Below are positions 1-6,237 of a stretch of 11,806 nt of DNA, piece after piece. The stretch comes from Bacteroidota bacterium. Its GTDB lineage: Bacteria > Bacteroidota > Bacteroidia > AKYH767-A > JABDAW01. Location of the stretch: the NCBI GenBank assembly GCA_023251595.1, contig JAHEYM010000079.1, forward strand, positions 1 through 11,806, given 5' to 3'. Position 1 is the first letter of the stretch, and each line of letters begins with the position of its first letter. The translations under genes and the position numbers were made by a program. Under the pieces are notes generated by a model. The model saw only the letters and a list, made by a program, of their open reading frames with translations, made no database searches and was not told the DNA's origin.

Positions 1-1
1 C

Positions 2-310
2 GGTCTTTTGGAAAGTGCATATAAAGAATGTCTTAACTACAAGATTATTCAAGCCGGAATGAAAGCTGAGAAGGAGAAGCCAATGCCTTTAATCTTCGAA
101 GGAGTAAAATTGGACGTCGGATACCGAATAGACATTTTAGTGGAGAGTAAATTAGTGGTTGAAACTAAAAGTGTCGAAATAATAAATCCTATTTCCTTAG
201 CCCAGACACTCACTTATATGAGACTCGGACAATTCAAACTTGGATTGTTGATAAATTTTAATGTAATTCTACTAAAAGATGGTATAAAGCGGTTAGTAAA
301 TGGGTTATAA
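2..310 (+). CDS. GxxExxY protein, 5'-truncated by the window edge
   Basis: The frame is already open at the left edge and reads GLLESAY at once, which is the G-x-x-E-x-x-Y signature that names this family. The true start therefore lies upstream; the first in-window TTG is not a likely start. About 102 C-terminal residues are visible. Downstream are YRIDILVE (acidic residue), VVETKSV (the E-x-K of a PD-(D/E)XK nuclease-like core), NPISLAQTLTYMRL and the typical ending LGLLINFNVILLKDGIKRLV. The family is widespread in Bacteroidota and environmental bacteria and is predicted to be nuclease-like, but its biological role is not established. It is followed by a degenerate repeat and then a convergent gene, so it seems to be a single-gene unit. 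The family call is firm; any function is inference. Confidence 0.9.
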   Translation, partial: GLLESAYKECLNYKIIQAGMKAEKEKPMPLIFEGVKLDVGYRIDILVESKLVVETKSVEIINPISLAQTLTYMRLGQFKLGLLINFNVILLKDGIKRLVNGL

Positions 311-361
311 ATCCTAGTTAGAATCAGCTTTGAGATTAAAGTGCACCGGATGTCTGCCTAT

Positions 362-419
362 CTCTTTGCGTCCATTGGGTTTTAACTATTCATACTCTGC
401 GTTAAAAAAAGTAACCGCA
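362..419. repeat. degenerate intergenic repeat (CTTTGCG / CTCTGCGTTA-A7-TAACCGCA)
   Basis: CTCTTTGCGTCC at 362-373 is followed by CTCTGCGTTA at 395-404, an A-rich loop and TAACCGCA at 412-419. The second part is an imperfect hairpin, TGCGTTA against TAACCGCA with one bulged C. The 'TTTGCG' and 'CTCTGCG...CCGCA' wording resembles small dispersed repeats common in Bacteroidota intergenic DNA; that comparison is from memory, not a search. The repeat runs into the next gene on the minus strand and supplies its last codons and its stop. Confidence 0.5.
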
Positions 420-1163
420 TTTGAGACCAATTAGAGGTGCAATATAAAATAATTTTTCGTATGCCGGGACATGCACGAATTGTGAACTCATATTGTCTAA
501 CACATCAGAATAATAATGAACATCTGCCGATCGGCATGCGATACCTGCGTAAATTTCGAAGGTTAAAGGTACATTTGACCAGACGCTATGCTTGTCAAAA
601 GCGATTGAAGTCCATTGGTACCCCATCCTCATTTGAATATCCATAAATCTTATAGAAGTCTCAAGGGGAGTAATACTGGTTTGTGGCTGATGAAAATATT
701 CCTCTACGTAGTTGGCTCCATATTTACGATATGCGAACAACGAATGAATGTAGAACCCCTCGAGTTCATCCCAACCTCCCAAATACACTCGCGCCCCTGC
801 CTCACAAGAGAAATTAATTGTATAATCAGTTTCCTCCCGATCTGATAGATGATCAATATCATATTTGTCATTTTTCAGGAAACGTACAAGTGACACCGAA
901 CCAACCTCTCTGCAAATACCAACAGCAATTTCTGCAGTAGTGTTGCCTTTAATATATCGCTCATATTCGATCATGTAAATTCCCGTAAAGAAGGCAAATG
1001 TATTTAATTTGATTGCATTTCGTGCTTCATATAATTTATCGGGAGATTTAGCAACTGTGCTATCTCCCGGCTTAAATACAGATATTTTTACTTGTGCAAC
1101 AATAGTTAAACTACTGATTATTAGAATATTAAAATAAATAATAAAATTTTTTATTCTACTCAT
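402..1163 (-). CDS. secreted hypothetical protein, possibly DUF3575-like outer-membrane protein
   Basis: This is a 253-residue protein with an N-terminal signal peptide (hydrophobic residues about 6-22, cleavage probably after IVAQ near residue 24). After a short linker comes NAIKLNTFAFFTGIYMIEYE, which resembles the start of DUF3575-type outer-membrane proteins. Aromatic-rich alternating segments follow (YTINFSCEAGARVYL, FDKHSVWSNVPLTFEIYAGI) and the chain ends in GLKCGYFF. A terminal phenylalanine after a beta-like strand fits an outer-membrane barrel signal, so an 8-strand-like barrel in the outer membrane is plausible but unproven. The last five codons and the stop fall in the neighbouring repeat, so the original C-terminus may have been replaced. 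A TATTTG-containing element about 38 bases upstream gives it its own promoter, divergent from the next gene. The ORF is solid; the function is unknown. Confidence 0.75.
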   Translation of the reverse strand: MSRIKNFIIYFNILIISSLTIVAQVKISVFKPGDSTVAKSPDKLYEARNAIKLNTFAFFTGIYMIEYERYIKGNTTAEIAVGICREVGSVSLVRFLKNDKYDIDHLSDREETDYTINFSCEAGARVYLGGWDELEGFYIHSLFAYRKYGANYVEEYFHQPQTSITPLETSIRFMDIQMRMGYQWTSIAFDKHSVWSNVPLTFEIYAGIACRSADVHYYSDVLDNMSSQFVHVPAYEKLFYIAPLIGLKCGYFF

Positions 1164-1185
1164 AATTCATAACGATAAACTTTTT

Positions 1186-1208
1186 TATATTTGCGATCTG
1201 CAAATATG
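1186..1208. promoter_or_regulatory. palindrome carrying two face-to-face -7 elements (divergent promoters)
   Basis: ATATTTGC (1187-1194) and GCAAATAT (1200-1207) form a perfect 8-bp inverted repeat around the 5-base centre GATCT. Read on the plus strand, 1186-1193 is TATATTTG, a full match to the Bacteroidota -7 consensus TAnnTTTG. Read on the minus strand, 1208-1201 is CATATTTG, one mismatch from it. The plus-strand start codon lies 52 bases further on and the minus-strand one 38 bases away. No TTTG -33 box was found at the 19-base spacing for the plus-strand element. The palindrome may simply be two overlapping -7 boxes, or may also bind a dimeric regulator. Confidence 0.55.
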
Positions 1209-1244
1209 CGAATTTCTCCTCAAACTTAAAAAAAATCCATTTTT

Positions 1245-2903
1245 ATGAAAATCCAATCCCTCTTAACGATTTTTCTTGTTTCAACTCTTTGTTCACCCCT
1301 GTTTTCTCAGGATGCAGAAATCACCTGGGGGAAGGAATTTAAAGGTACAAGGGGGAATATATTTCCAGCTGGTCAAAATGGGGATAGCATTATTGCCATT
1401 CAAGGGGCAGGAAAAGAGGTGAATCTATTCACATTTGCTGCCAATTCACTTGACTTTGGTTGTGAACGCCGAATAATTGGGTCAAAATCATCAAAAACAC
1501 CTGCGACGATTATTTCAAAAGATTATTCTTTCGAGCAAATGCTCTTCATGAAAAACAAAGCTTTTATTTGTTGTTCCAAATATGATAAAAAAGCGGATTT
1601 AAACTCTCTATTTCTTGAGGAGCTTACTTCAGAAAATGTTCCCTCGGGTGAAATGAAACTATTAGATGAGATTTCTGCTAAAAGTAAAAGCAATCCCGGA
1701 ACATTTGGAATGTTTCAGTCGAGAGATTTAACTAAATTATTAGTGGTGAGTAATCCACCTTATGAAAAATATGTAGGAGAAAAATTCAGTTTTAAAATAT
1801 ATGACCAGGAGCTTAAAGAATTAAACCATGTTACAGTTGAATTGCCATATAAGGATAAAGATTTCGAAACGACAGACTATCTTCTTGGGGCGGATGGAAT
1901 GATTTACTTATTGGCGAAAATCGAAATGCAAAAGAAAGACAAAAAAGATAAAAATATTTCTTATTATTATGAGATTCTTACAATCGATCCAAAGGGGGAA
2001 GGTCTTGTTACCGAATATGAGATGAAACTCAGCGGAAAAAAAATTGTAGATGTTGCCTTTGCACTTGATGATCATGAGAAAATAACATGTGCCGGTTTCT
2101 ATAGTGAAAGTGCCTCCAAGGTGGATGACGTTGATGGGATTTACTTTATGAGACTTAACCCCGTTAGTAAAGATATAGAGGCAACTGGTGTGAAACCACT
2201 TTCAAAAGAATTTATTGCTGAACTTGTTGGAGAGAGAGCAGCAAAAAAAGGACATGGAATTTCCAGTAGTTATTCAATTAATGAGATAATAAATAAATCA
2301 GACGGAGGTACCGTAATTGTGGCTGAAGATCGATATGATTATTGGGAAAGTTATACAACAATGGTAAATAATAGAATGGAAACCCATTGGTATCATGTTT
2401 TTGTTGCAGGTAACATCGTTGCAATAAAAGTTACACTCGAAGGAAATATCCAATGGTACTCAAGAATTCCGAAGAAACAATCAGTGAGGATTTATGGGGG
2501 GAGAACTAACACACCATACTGGCACAGAAGAAGTCAACCACTTACGCAAGAATCAGGTGGTTTTATTTCATATATTCTTATGCAAAAAGGGGAGAAGTTG
2601 TATTTTATTTATAATGAAAATAGAAAAAATATGGATCCCAATATAAAACAAAAAACGGACAAACCATCCGAAATGTATGATCCAAAGAATTCAGTCGCTG
2701 TTTCGGTTGAAATGGCCTCAACAGGTGAATTCACAAAAAAAACATTGTTTGATAGCAAAAAAGAAAAAATGATGCTAATGACCGGCTCAGCTTTAAAAAT
2801 AAACGATCATGAAAATGTTGCCATGGCTATTGAGCCACCGGCCTCTTGCTGCAGCATGTTCAATACTACTTTTAAGAATCGGATGGTCCGGATCGGATTA
2901 TAA
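1245..2903 (+). CDS. secreted hypothetical protein, 552 residues
   Basis: A clear signal peptide (MKIQSLLTIF..., cleavage near SPLFSQ at about residue 22) sends this protein across the inner membrane. I do not recognise a family. The mature part is made of short beta-like stretches with repeated 'lookup' phrasing (DSIIAIQGAGKEV, DYLLGADGMIYLLAKIE, KIVDVAFALDDHEKITCAGFY, NIVAIKVTLEGNIQWYSRIPK), as in WD/Kelch-like or other beta-propellers that report values along a chain; the propeller idea is inference. A lysine-rich patch (KKDKKDKN) sits near residues 227-234. Two adjacent cysteine pairs (109-110 and 535-536) are notable for an exported protein. No type IX secretion C-terminal domain or membrane anchor is visible. 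It has its own promoter at the shared palindrome and ends 5 bases from a convergent gene. Confidence 0.75.
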   Translation: MKIQSLLTIFLVSTLCSPLFSQDAEITWGKEFKGTRGNIFPAGQNGDSIIAIQGAGKEVNLFTFAANSLDFGCERRIIGSKSSKTPATIISKDYSFEQMLFMKNKAFICCSKYDKKADLNSLFLEELTSENVPSGEMKLLDEISAKSKSNPGTFGMFQSRDLTKLLVVSNPPYEKYVGEKFSFKIYDQELKELNHVTVELPYKDKDFETTDYLLGADGMIYLLAKIEMQKKDKKDKNISYYYEILTIDPKGEGLVTEYEMKLSGKKIVDVAFALDDHEKITCAGFYSESASKVDDVDGIYFMRLNPVSKDIEATGVKPLSKEFIAELVGERAAKKGHGISSSYSINEIINKSDGGTVIVAEDRYDYWESYTTMVNNRMETHWYHVFVAGNIVAIKVTLEGNIQWYSRIPKKQSVRIYGGRTNTPYWHRRSQPLTQESGGFISYILMQKGEKLYFIYNENRKNMDPNIKQKTDKPSEMYDPKNSVAVSVEMASTGEFTKKTLFDSKKEKMMLMTGSALKINDHENVAMAIEPPASCCSMFNTTFKNRMVRIGL

Positions 2904-2908
2904 TTTCT

Positions 2909-3715
2909 TCACATCCCCTCAATAACTTTCGAAATCAATAGGAGATATTGTTGTTTAAGTAATTTGGCTCTCTCTTCATTTTTACGTTCTGCCAGCATCC
3001 CGCTGAGTATTACTCCCCCGGTATGGAATTTTCGTAGCGGAAAATAACCTGAAACAAAAGCCATTACATAATATCCTTCATATATATTAAAAACAATAAA
3101 TCCCGTAAACGCTGCTTGAAGGAGAAAAGAAACGGTTCCTTTTCCAACGTATCCGGCTTTAATCATTCCCAAGCCCGGAAACCATTTAGACGAACGTTTA
3201 CAGGCATCCGCACTCACTCCCATATAATGATTTGGTGAATTTCTGATTTGGTGAATTAAAGCAGTGTCATTCTCAGGAATATAAAGAATCATTTCTTCTT
3301 TTAATTTTTCCCATTCTTCTGTTTGATTTAATGAGAAGAGACGCATTGCTTCAAATTCTTTATTTTTTCCGATTTGTTTTGCATCACTAAATGACAGATT
3401 TTCGAGCACACAATCATTAAATTGTCCGGCAGAAAAATAATCCAGCATTTTTCGATAATGCAATAAAATTTTAGAAGTGCCTGAATATATATATTTATCT
3501 GCCCGTTGAAGTTCTGCCAAACCATCCGCATACCGACCTATTGTCTGATAAATCGAATCCTTCTCGAGTAAAAGTTGAAACTTCACAGAATCTTTTGAAG
3601 CAAGAAAGATTTCATCCTCTTTCGAAAGAAGTTTCATTCCCACATCCGGAACCAATTGCTGCGAATCAGCTACCCGGATGCAAAATAAAAGGACGATAAT
3701 AATTATATATCTCAT
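2909..3715 (-). CDS. secreted/membrane protein with C-terminal PGxG domain (paralogue of the upstream gene)
   Basis: The start at 3715 is chosen because it begins a signal peptide (MRYIIIIVLLFCIRVADSQQ); the longer reading frame adds 52 residues that only shadow the upstream gene. The product is 268 residues. Residues about 30-160 are charged and helical, of the kind seen in TPR-like repeats (YADGLAELQRADKYI, EEWEKLKEEMILYIPEND). From residue 179 comes FPGLGMIKAGYVGKG, then two hydrophobic stretches (about 194-210 and 215-226), FHTGGVILSGMLAERK near 230-245, and a basic helix at the end. PGxG...G turns of this kind occur in small membrane-hairpin domains. It overlaps the upstream gene by 50 bases, so translational coupling is likely. 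No database family is assigned; a role linked to the YidD-like first gene is inference from position. Confidence 0.75.
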   Translation of the reverse strand: MRYIIIIVLLFCIRVADSQQLVPDVGMKLLSKEDEIFLASKDSVKFQLLLEKDSIYQTIGRYADGLAELQRADKYIYSGTSKILLHYRKMLDYFSAGQFNDCVLENLSFSDAKQIGKNKEFEAMRLFSLNQTEEWEKLKEEMILYIPENDTALIHQIRNSPNHYMGVSADACKRSSKWFPGLGMIKAGYVGKGTVSFLLQAAFTGFIVFNIYEGYYVMAFVSGYFPLRKFHTGGVILSGMLAERKNEERAKLLKQQYLLLISKVIEGM

Positions 3716-4511
3716 GATCGATTTGCAATAAATAATCTTTTCTCTTCTTACGCGCAGCCAAAATACTCCCGAGAATATTTCCGGTATAAAATACTGTGAA
3801 AAAGGAAGCAGAAATAATAAATCTTGGTGTTTTCCAACCTCCTCGATAGTAAGATTCGGCACACTGAGCACCTAATAATATATCTGTCGCAAATGCAGAC
3901 AGGGCTTGCTTCCTGTAACCCAAATACCATTTTCCCGATCCTGGTAAAATGGTCGAGCATAAACCTGTTAAAACCGGAGATGGATGGGGGGTATTTATTA
4001 ATTTTTCATATTGGACAGCGATTAGTGCTGAATTAATTTCACCATGCTTTGTTTCTCTTTTTACGGGAGTATGTTTAAGGAGAACGATCGAAATACCAAG
4101 ATCGCCGATAAACGGGCTGAAGATTGTTTCTCTGTCCTCACGGAAAATATGTTCTGATGCAAGTGGGATTTGATCCGTCACCATACAAAGCGAATAAAAT
4201 AATTTCTTTTGTGAAAATGAAAAATGAACTGAATCAGAAATCTGACTCACTGCCATCGACGCTTGTCCTACATCATTTTTTGCGTAATATAATTGAGCAA
4301 GATTTAACCAAAGTGTATCCAAAACTTTCGGTTCATCCGGATGCAACCCGATTAAAAGACGCATAAAATATTCGCGTTCCGATGTGAGATTTTCATTCAG
4401 TAGATGTTGATAAAAAAGATGATTATCGAAAATACGGTTTTGAGCGGAAACATTTATTCCACTAACGCAAATAAAAAAGAGAATACTAATAATGATACAT
4501 TTTCGGGACAT
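3666..4511 (-). CDS. secreted/membrane protein with helical repeats and C-terminal PGxG domain
   Basis: The ATG at 4511 starts a signal peptide (MSRKCIIISILFFICVSGIN, cleavage near VSAQ at 24); 20 further upstream codons in frame lie inside the YidD-like gene and lack signal character. The product is 281 residues. Residues 30-135 read as helical hairpins resembling TPR or Sel1-type repeats (LWLNLAQLYYAKNDVGQASMA). Residue 190 starts PGSGKWYLGYRKQALSAF, followed by a hydrophobic stretch, FYTGNILGSILAARKK at 241-256, and a basic tail. The C-terminal 70-75 residues align with those of the next gene with almost no gaps. It overlaps the upstream gene by 26 bases and the downstream gene by 50, placing it in the middle of a coupled three-gene unit. 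Function is not recognised. Confidence 0.75.
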   Translation of the reverse strand: MSRKCIIISILFFICVSGINVSAQNRIFDNHLFYQHLLNENLTSEREYFMRLLIGLHPDEPKVLDTLWLNLAQLYYAKNDVGQASMAVSQISDSVHFSFSQKKLFYSLCMVTDQIPLASEHIFREDRETIFSPFIGDLGISIVLLKHTPVKRETKHGEINSALIAVQYEKLINTPHPSPVLTGLCSTILPGSGKWYLGYRKQALSAFATDILLGAQCAESYYRGGWKTPRFIISASFFTVFYTGNILGSILAARKKRKDYLLQIDHEIYNYYRPFILHPGS

Positions 4512-4920
4512 CAATAACTTTTCCGGTTTTTGGGTTGAAAAGATAGTTTTGCGTCTCTGGCTGTGCTGCACCGTTACAACGGTCTAAACGATCTGTTGTC
4601 AGCATAATTCCTTTGATGATTCCAAATTCTTTTATGGATTGAATACAGAAGGAAGAACAAGTGAGATCAAATTCGCAGACTGCCGAAATTTGCTCCGATA
4701 TAATACTTTGATAAAAATATAATGGAAGATATGCAGTCATTTTTATCGGATTCCACGAAGTATGCAAGGGACGTTTCGCTGGAGAGAGCGGACGGTTCAC
4801 ATAATTTGTAGCGGTCTGAGAAATGCGTTGAAGATCGGTCGACCTCTCTTGGGAGAATGAAGAGAAAGAAAAAATAACGATTACAAATATTGGCAATAAA
4901 GAATTTCGCTTCAAATTCAT
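4486..4920 (-). CDS. YidD-family protein (membrane insertion efficiency factor) with a signal peptide
   Basis: Residues about 62-125 match the YidD family: LPLYFYQSIISE, then VCEFDLTCSSFCIQSIKEFG, then IIKGIMLTTDRLDRC, corresponding to the family pattern FYQ..ISP....CRF.PTCS.Y...A....G...G......R..RC. The cysteines at 82, 88 and 115 are in the family positions; C92 is extra. Canonical YidD is a 70-110 residue cytoplasmic-face protein that helps YidC insert inner-membrane proteins. This one is 144 residues and starts with a Sec-type signal (MNLKRNSLLPIFVIVIFSFS...SQ, cleavage near 23-24), so the YidD domain is predicted to be exported. A TAnnTTTG element lies 5 bases upstream of the ATG. It heads a cluster with two overlapping PGxG genes. 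It is probably a paralogue of housekeeping yidD, so I give no symbol. Confidence 0.85.
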   Translation of the reverse strand: MNLKRNSLLPIFVIVIFSFSSFSQERSTDLQRISQTATNYVNRPLSPAKRPLHTSWNPIKMTAYLPLYFYQSIISEQISAVCEFDLTCSSFCIQSIKEFGIIKGIMLTTDRLDRCNGAAQPETQNYLFNPKTGKVIDVPKMYHY

Positions 4921-4924
4921 TCTA

Positions 4925-4932
4925 CAAATATA
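4925..4932 (-). promoter_or_regulatory. Bacteroidota -7 element for the YidD-like cluster
   Basis: On the minus strand this reads TATATTTG, an exact match to TAnnTTTG. It ends four bases before the start codon of the YidD-like gene, so transcription would begin at or inside the ATG and the mRNA would be nearly leaderless. No TTTG box is present 19 bases further upstream. The element matches the consensus, but its use is inferred. Confidence 0.5.
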
Positions 4933-4975
4933 AATAATATCTTCTTAATATTCGCATCGTTACACACCCTCTCCT

Positions 4976-5011
4976 TCGCTTCGGCGAGCAAGCCCGCCCC
5001 CTCAGGAGGGG
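4976..5011. repeat. GC-rich hairpin pair between rnhA and the YidD-like gene, possible terminator for rnhA
   Basis: TCGC-TTCG-GCGA (4976-4987) is a short stem closed by a C(UUCG)G loop on the plus strand. CCCCT-CAGG-AGGGG (4998-5011) is a second stem. Both stand out as GC-rich in an AT-rich spacer. The 'CCCCTC..GAGGGG' wording resembles a dispersed repeat often seen between Bacteroidota genes. They lie downstream of rnhA on its strand and could end that transcript, although no clean T-run follows on the minus strand. Confidence 0.4.
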
Positions 5012-5036
5012 AATTTTAATTGTTTCAAATCTAAGT

Positions 5037-5050
5037 CGTTGCATGCAACG
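5037..5050. repeat. perfect 14-bp palindrome CGTTGCATGCAACG
   Basis: CGTTGCATGCAACG is its own reverse complement. It is followed by CCTCTAC, which recalls a wider class of dispersed elements of the form GTAGAGnCGTTGCATGCAACGnCTCTAC; the left flank here is degenerate (CTAAGT). It sits 15 bases beyond the rnhA stop codon. It could be a remnant of a repeat family, a hairpin at the transcript end, or a binding site. Confidence 0.5.
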
Positions 5051-5064
5051 CCTCTACAAACTCA

Positions 5065-5532
5065 TCAATTCTCTCCGGCCGCTGCAAGACTCTCATAAAC
5101 CGAATCAACGCCGAGTTGTTTACCCATTGCTGCTTCAACCGCTAAACGGTCACATAATTCATTTTCCGGGTGTTCGTTATGACCTTTTATCCATTTAAAT
5201 TTTACATTGTGTTTTCTATATATTTTGAGAAAACGAATCCATAAATCAGGGTTTTTCTTTTGGTGGAAATGCGTTCTTTCCCATTTCAATAGCCATTTCT
5301 TTTCAACCGCATCTACAACATATTTTGAATCGGAATAAACCAATACATCTTCGCCCTCTTTTTTAATCGTTTCGAGTCCGACGATGACACTCATCAGCTC
5401 CATTCTGTTATTTGTAGTGAGTCGGAATCCCGCAGAAAGTTCCTTCCTGTGATGCCCGGAAACCATCAAGGTTCCATAACCTCCCGGACCGGGATTTCCG
5501 CGCGATGCACCGTCTGTATAAATTGTAATCAT
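5065..5532 (-). CDS. rnhA: ribonuclease HI
   Basis: This 155-residue enzyme cleaves the RNA strand of RNA-DNA hybrids in replication and repair. The start at 5532 gives MITIYTDGASRGNPGPGG; 14 further upstream codons in frame read through low-complexity DNA and are not family-like. The catalytic residues are visible: D7 (YTDGASRGNPGPGG), E45 (TNNRMELMSVI), D68 (YSDSKYVV) and D128 (ELCDRLA), with the helper H118 in WIKGHNEHPEN. The basic protrusion (EKKWLLKWERTHFHQKKNPDLW) is shortish but present. Length is typical for bacterial RNase HI. It lies downstream of purN in the same direction with a repeat between them, so it may be read through or have its own weak promoter (TATTCTTG at 5554-5547, one mismatch from consensus). 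Confidence 0.97.
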   Translation of the reverse strand: MITIYTDGASRGNPGPGGYGTLMVSGHHRKELSAGFRLTTNNRMELMSVIVGLETIKKEGEDVLVYSDSKYVVDAVEKKWLLKWERTHFHQKKNPDLWIRFLKIYRKHNVKFKWIKGHNEHPENELCDRLAVEAAMGKQLGVDSVYESLAAAGEN

Positions 5533-5558
5533 TCGTTTAGGTTTTGCAAGAATAAATA

Positions 5559-5661
5559 AATTAACAATGTACAATTAACAATTAACAATTGAAAAACAAA
5601 ATCACAATATTCAGTCATTGTTAATTGCTCATTGTTAATTGTTAATTGTTAATTGTTAATT
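5559..5661. repeat. AATTAAC/GTTAATT heptamer repeats in inverted arrangement
   Basis: The left arm has AATTAAC at 5559-5565, 5573-5579 and 5580-5586. The right arm has GTTAATT at 5620-5626 and four tandem copies at 5634-5661. Positions 5559-5582 and 5617-5640 are reverse complements at 22 of 24 bases (the two mismatches are adjacent), separated by a 34-base loop. This could fold into a long AT-only hairpin in RNA or extrude in DNA. Low-complexity elements of AATTAAC/AATGAGC units are familiar in Bacteroidota intergenic DNA. The right arm supplies the last residues and stop codon of purN. Confidence 0.8.
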
Positions 5662-6215
5662 AGCTTTTCTATGATCTTCGGATAGTGCTCATATTCCAAT
5701 TTATGAATTTTCTTCTCCAACGTGTCGATCGTCTCATTCTCATCAATCAAACATTTCGTTTGAAATATAATTTCACCCTTATCATAATTTTCATTTACAT
5801 AATGAATGGTAATTCCACTTTCTTTTTCACCCGAATCAAGAACGGTCCTGAAGAGATTTTCACCATACATTCCTTTTCCACCAAAATCTGGTAATAATGC
5901 CGGGTGAATATTAATAATTCGATTTGGAAATATGTGAATAAAATTCTCAGGAATTAAACGGAGAAATCCTGCAAGAATGATAAAATCAATTTTCAATTCC
6001 TGCATCAGTTTAATAATCTCTGTTCCTTCCTTAAATTGTTTCCCTGAAAATATATACGATGGAACATTCAATTTTTTTGCTCTATCTAAAACAATTGCAT
6101 CCTGATGATCACTCACGATACATACAACTTTTGTGTGAGCGTGATTCTTAAAATACGTGATAATTCTTTCGGCATTCGAACCGTTTCCGGATGCGAAAAT
6201 TGCAATGTTGGTCAT
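5649..6215 (-). CDS. purN: phosphoribosylglycinamide formyltransferase (GAR transformylase)
   Basis: PurN transfers a formyl group from 10-formyl-tetrahydrofolate to GAR, the third step of de novo purine synthesis, in the cytoplasm. The 188-residue product is normal to slightly short. It begins with the nucleotide-binding FASGNGSNAERI and has DFIILAGFLRLIP. The catalytic loop is IINIHPALLPDFGGKGMYG with N102 and H104, and the catalytic aspartate is D145 in VNENYDKGEIIFQ. All three catalytic residues are in place. It starts 22 bases after the histidine kinase stop and has no obvious promoter of its own, so it may be cotranscribed with the two-component genes. The C-terminal LINN and the stop codon are encoded by an intergenic repeat, probably harmless at a variable end. 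Confidence 0.96.
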   Translation of the reverse strand: MTNIAIFASGNGSNAERIITYFKNHAHTKVVCIVSDHQDAIVLDRAKKLNVPSYIFSGKQFKEGTEIIKLMQELKIDFIILAGFLRLIPENFIHIFPNRIINIHPALLPDFGGKGMYGENLFRTVLDSGEKESGITIHYVNENYDKGEIIFQTKCLIDENETIDTLEKKIHKLEYEHYPKIIEKLINN

Positions 6216-6237
6216 AGAGAAAATTCAGACCCCGAAA

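Noticed and set aside
3716..3871. N-terminal extension of the 2909-3715 gene
   Set aside because: The extra 52 residues lie wholly inside the upstream gene, and the signal peptide begins at the internal methionine at 3715.
4512..4571. 20-codon N-terminal extension of the 3666-4511 gene
   Set aside because: The extension is basic and polar, lies inside the YidD-like gene, and would bury the signal peptide.
4976..5050. Insertion sequence or MITE
   Set aside because: No flanking terminal inverted repeats or target duplication joins the three palindromes, and no transposase fragment is present.
5559..5661. CRISPR array
   Set aside because: The repeats are 7-base, contiguous and low complexity, with no spacers and no cas genes nearby.
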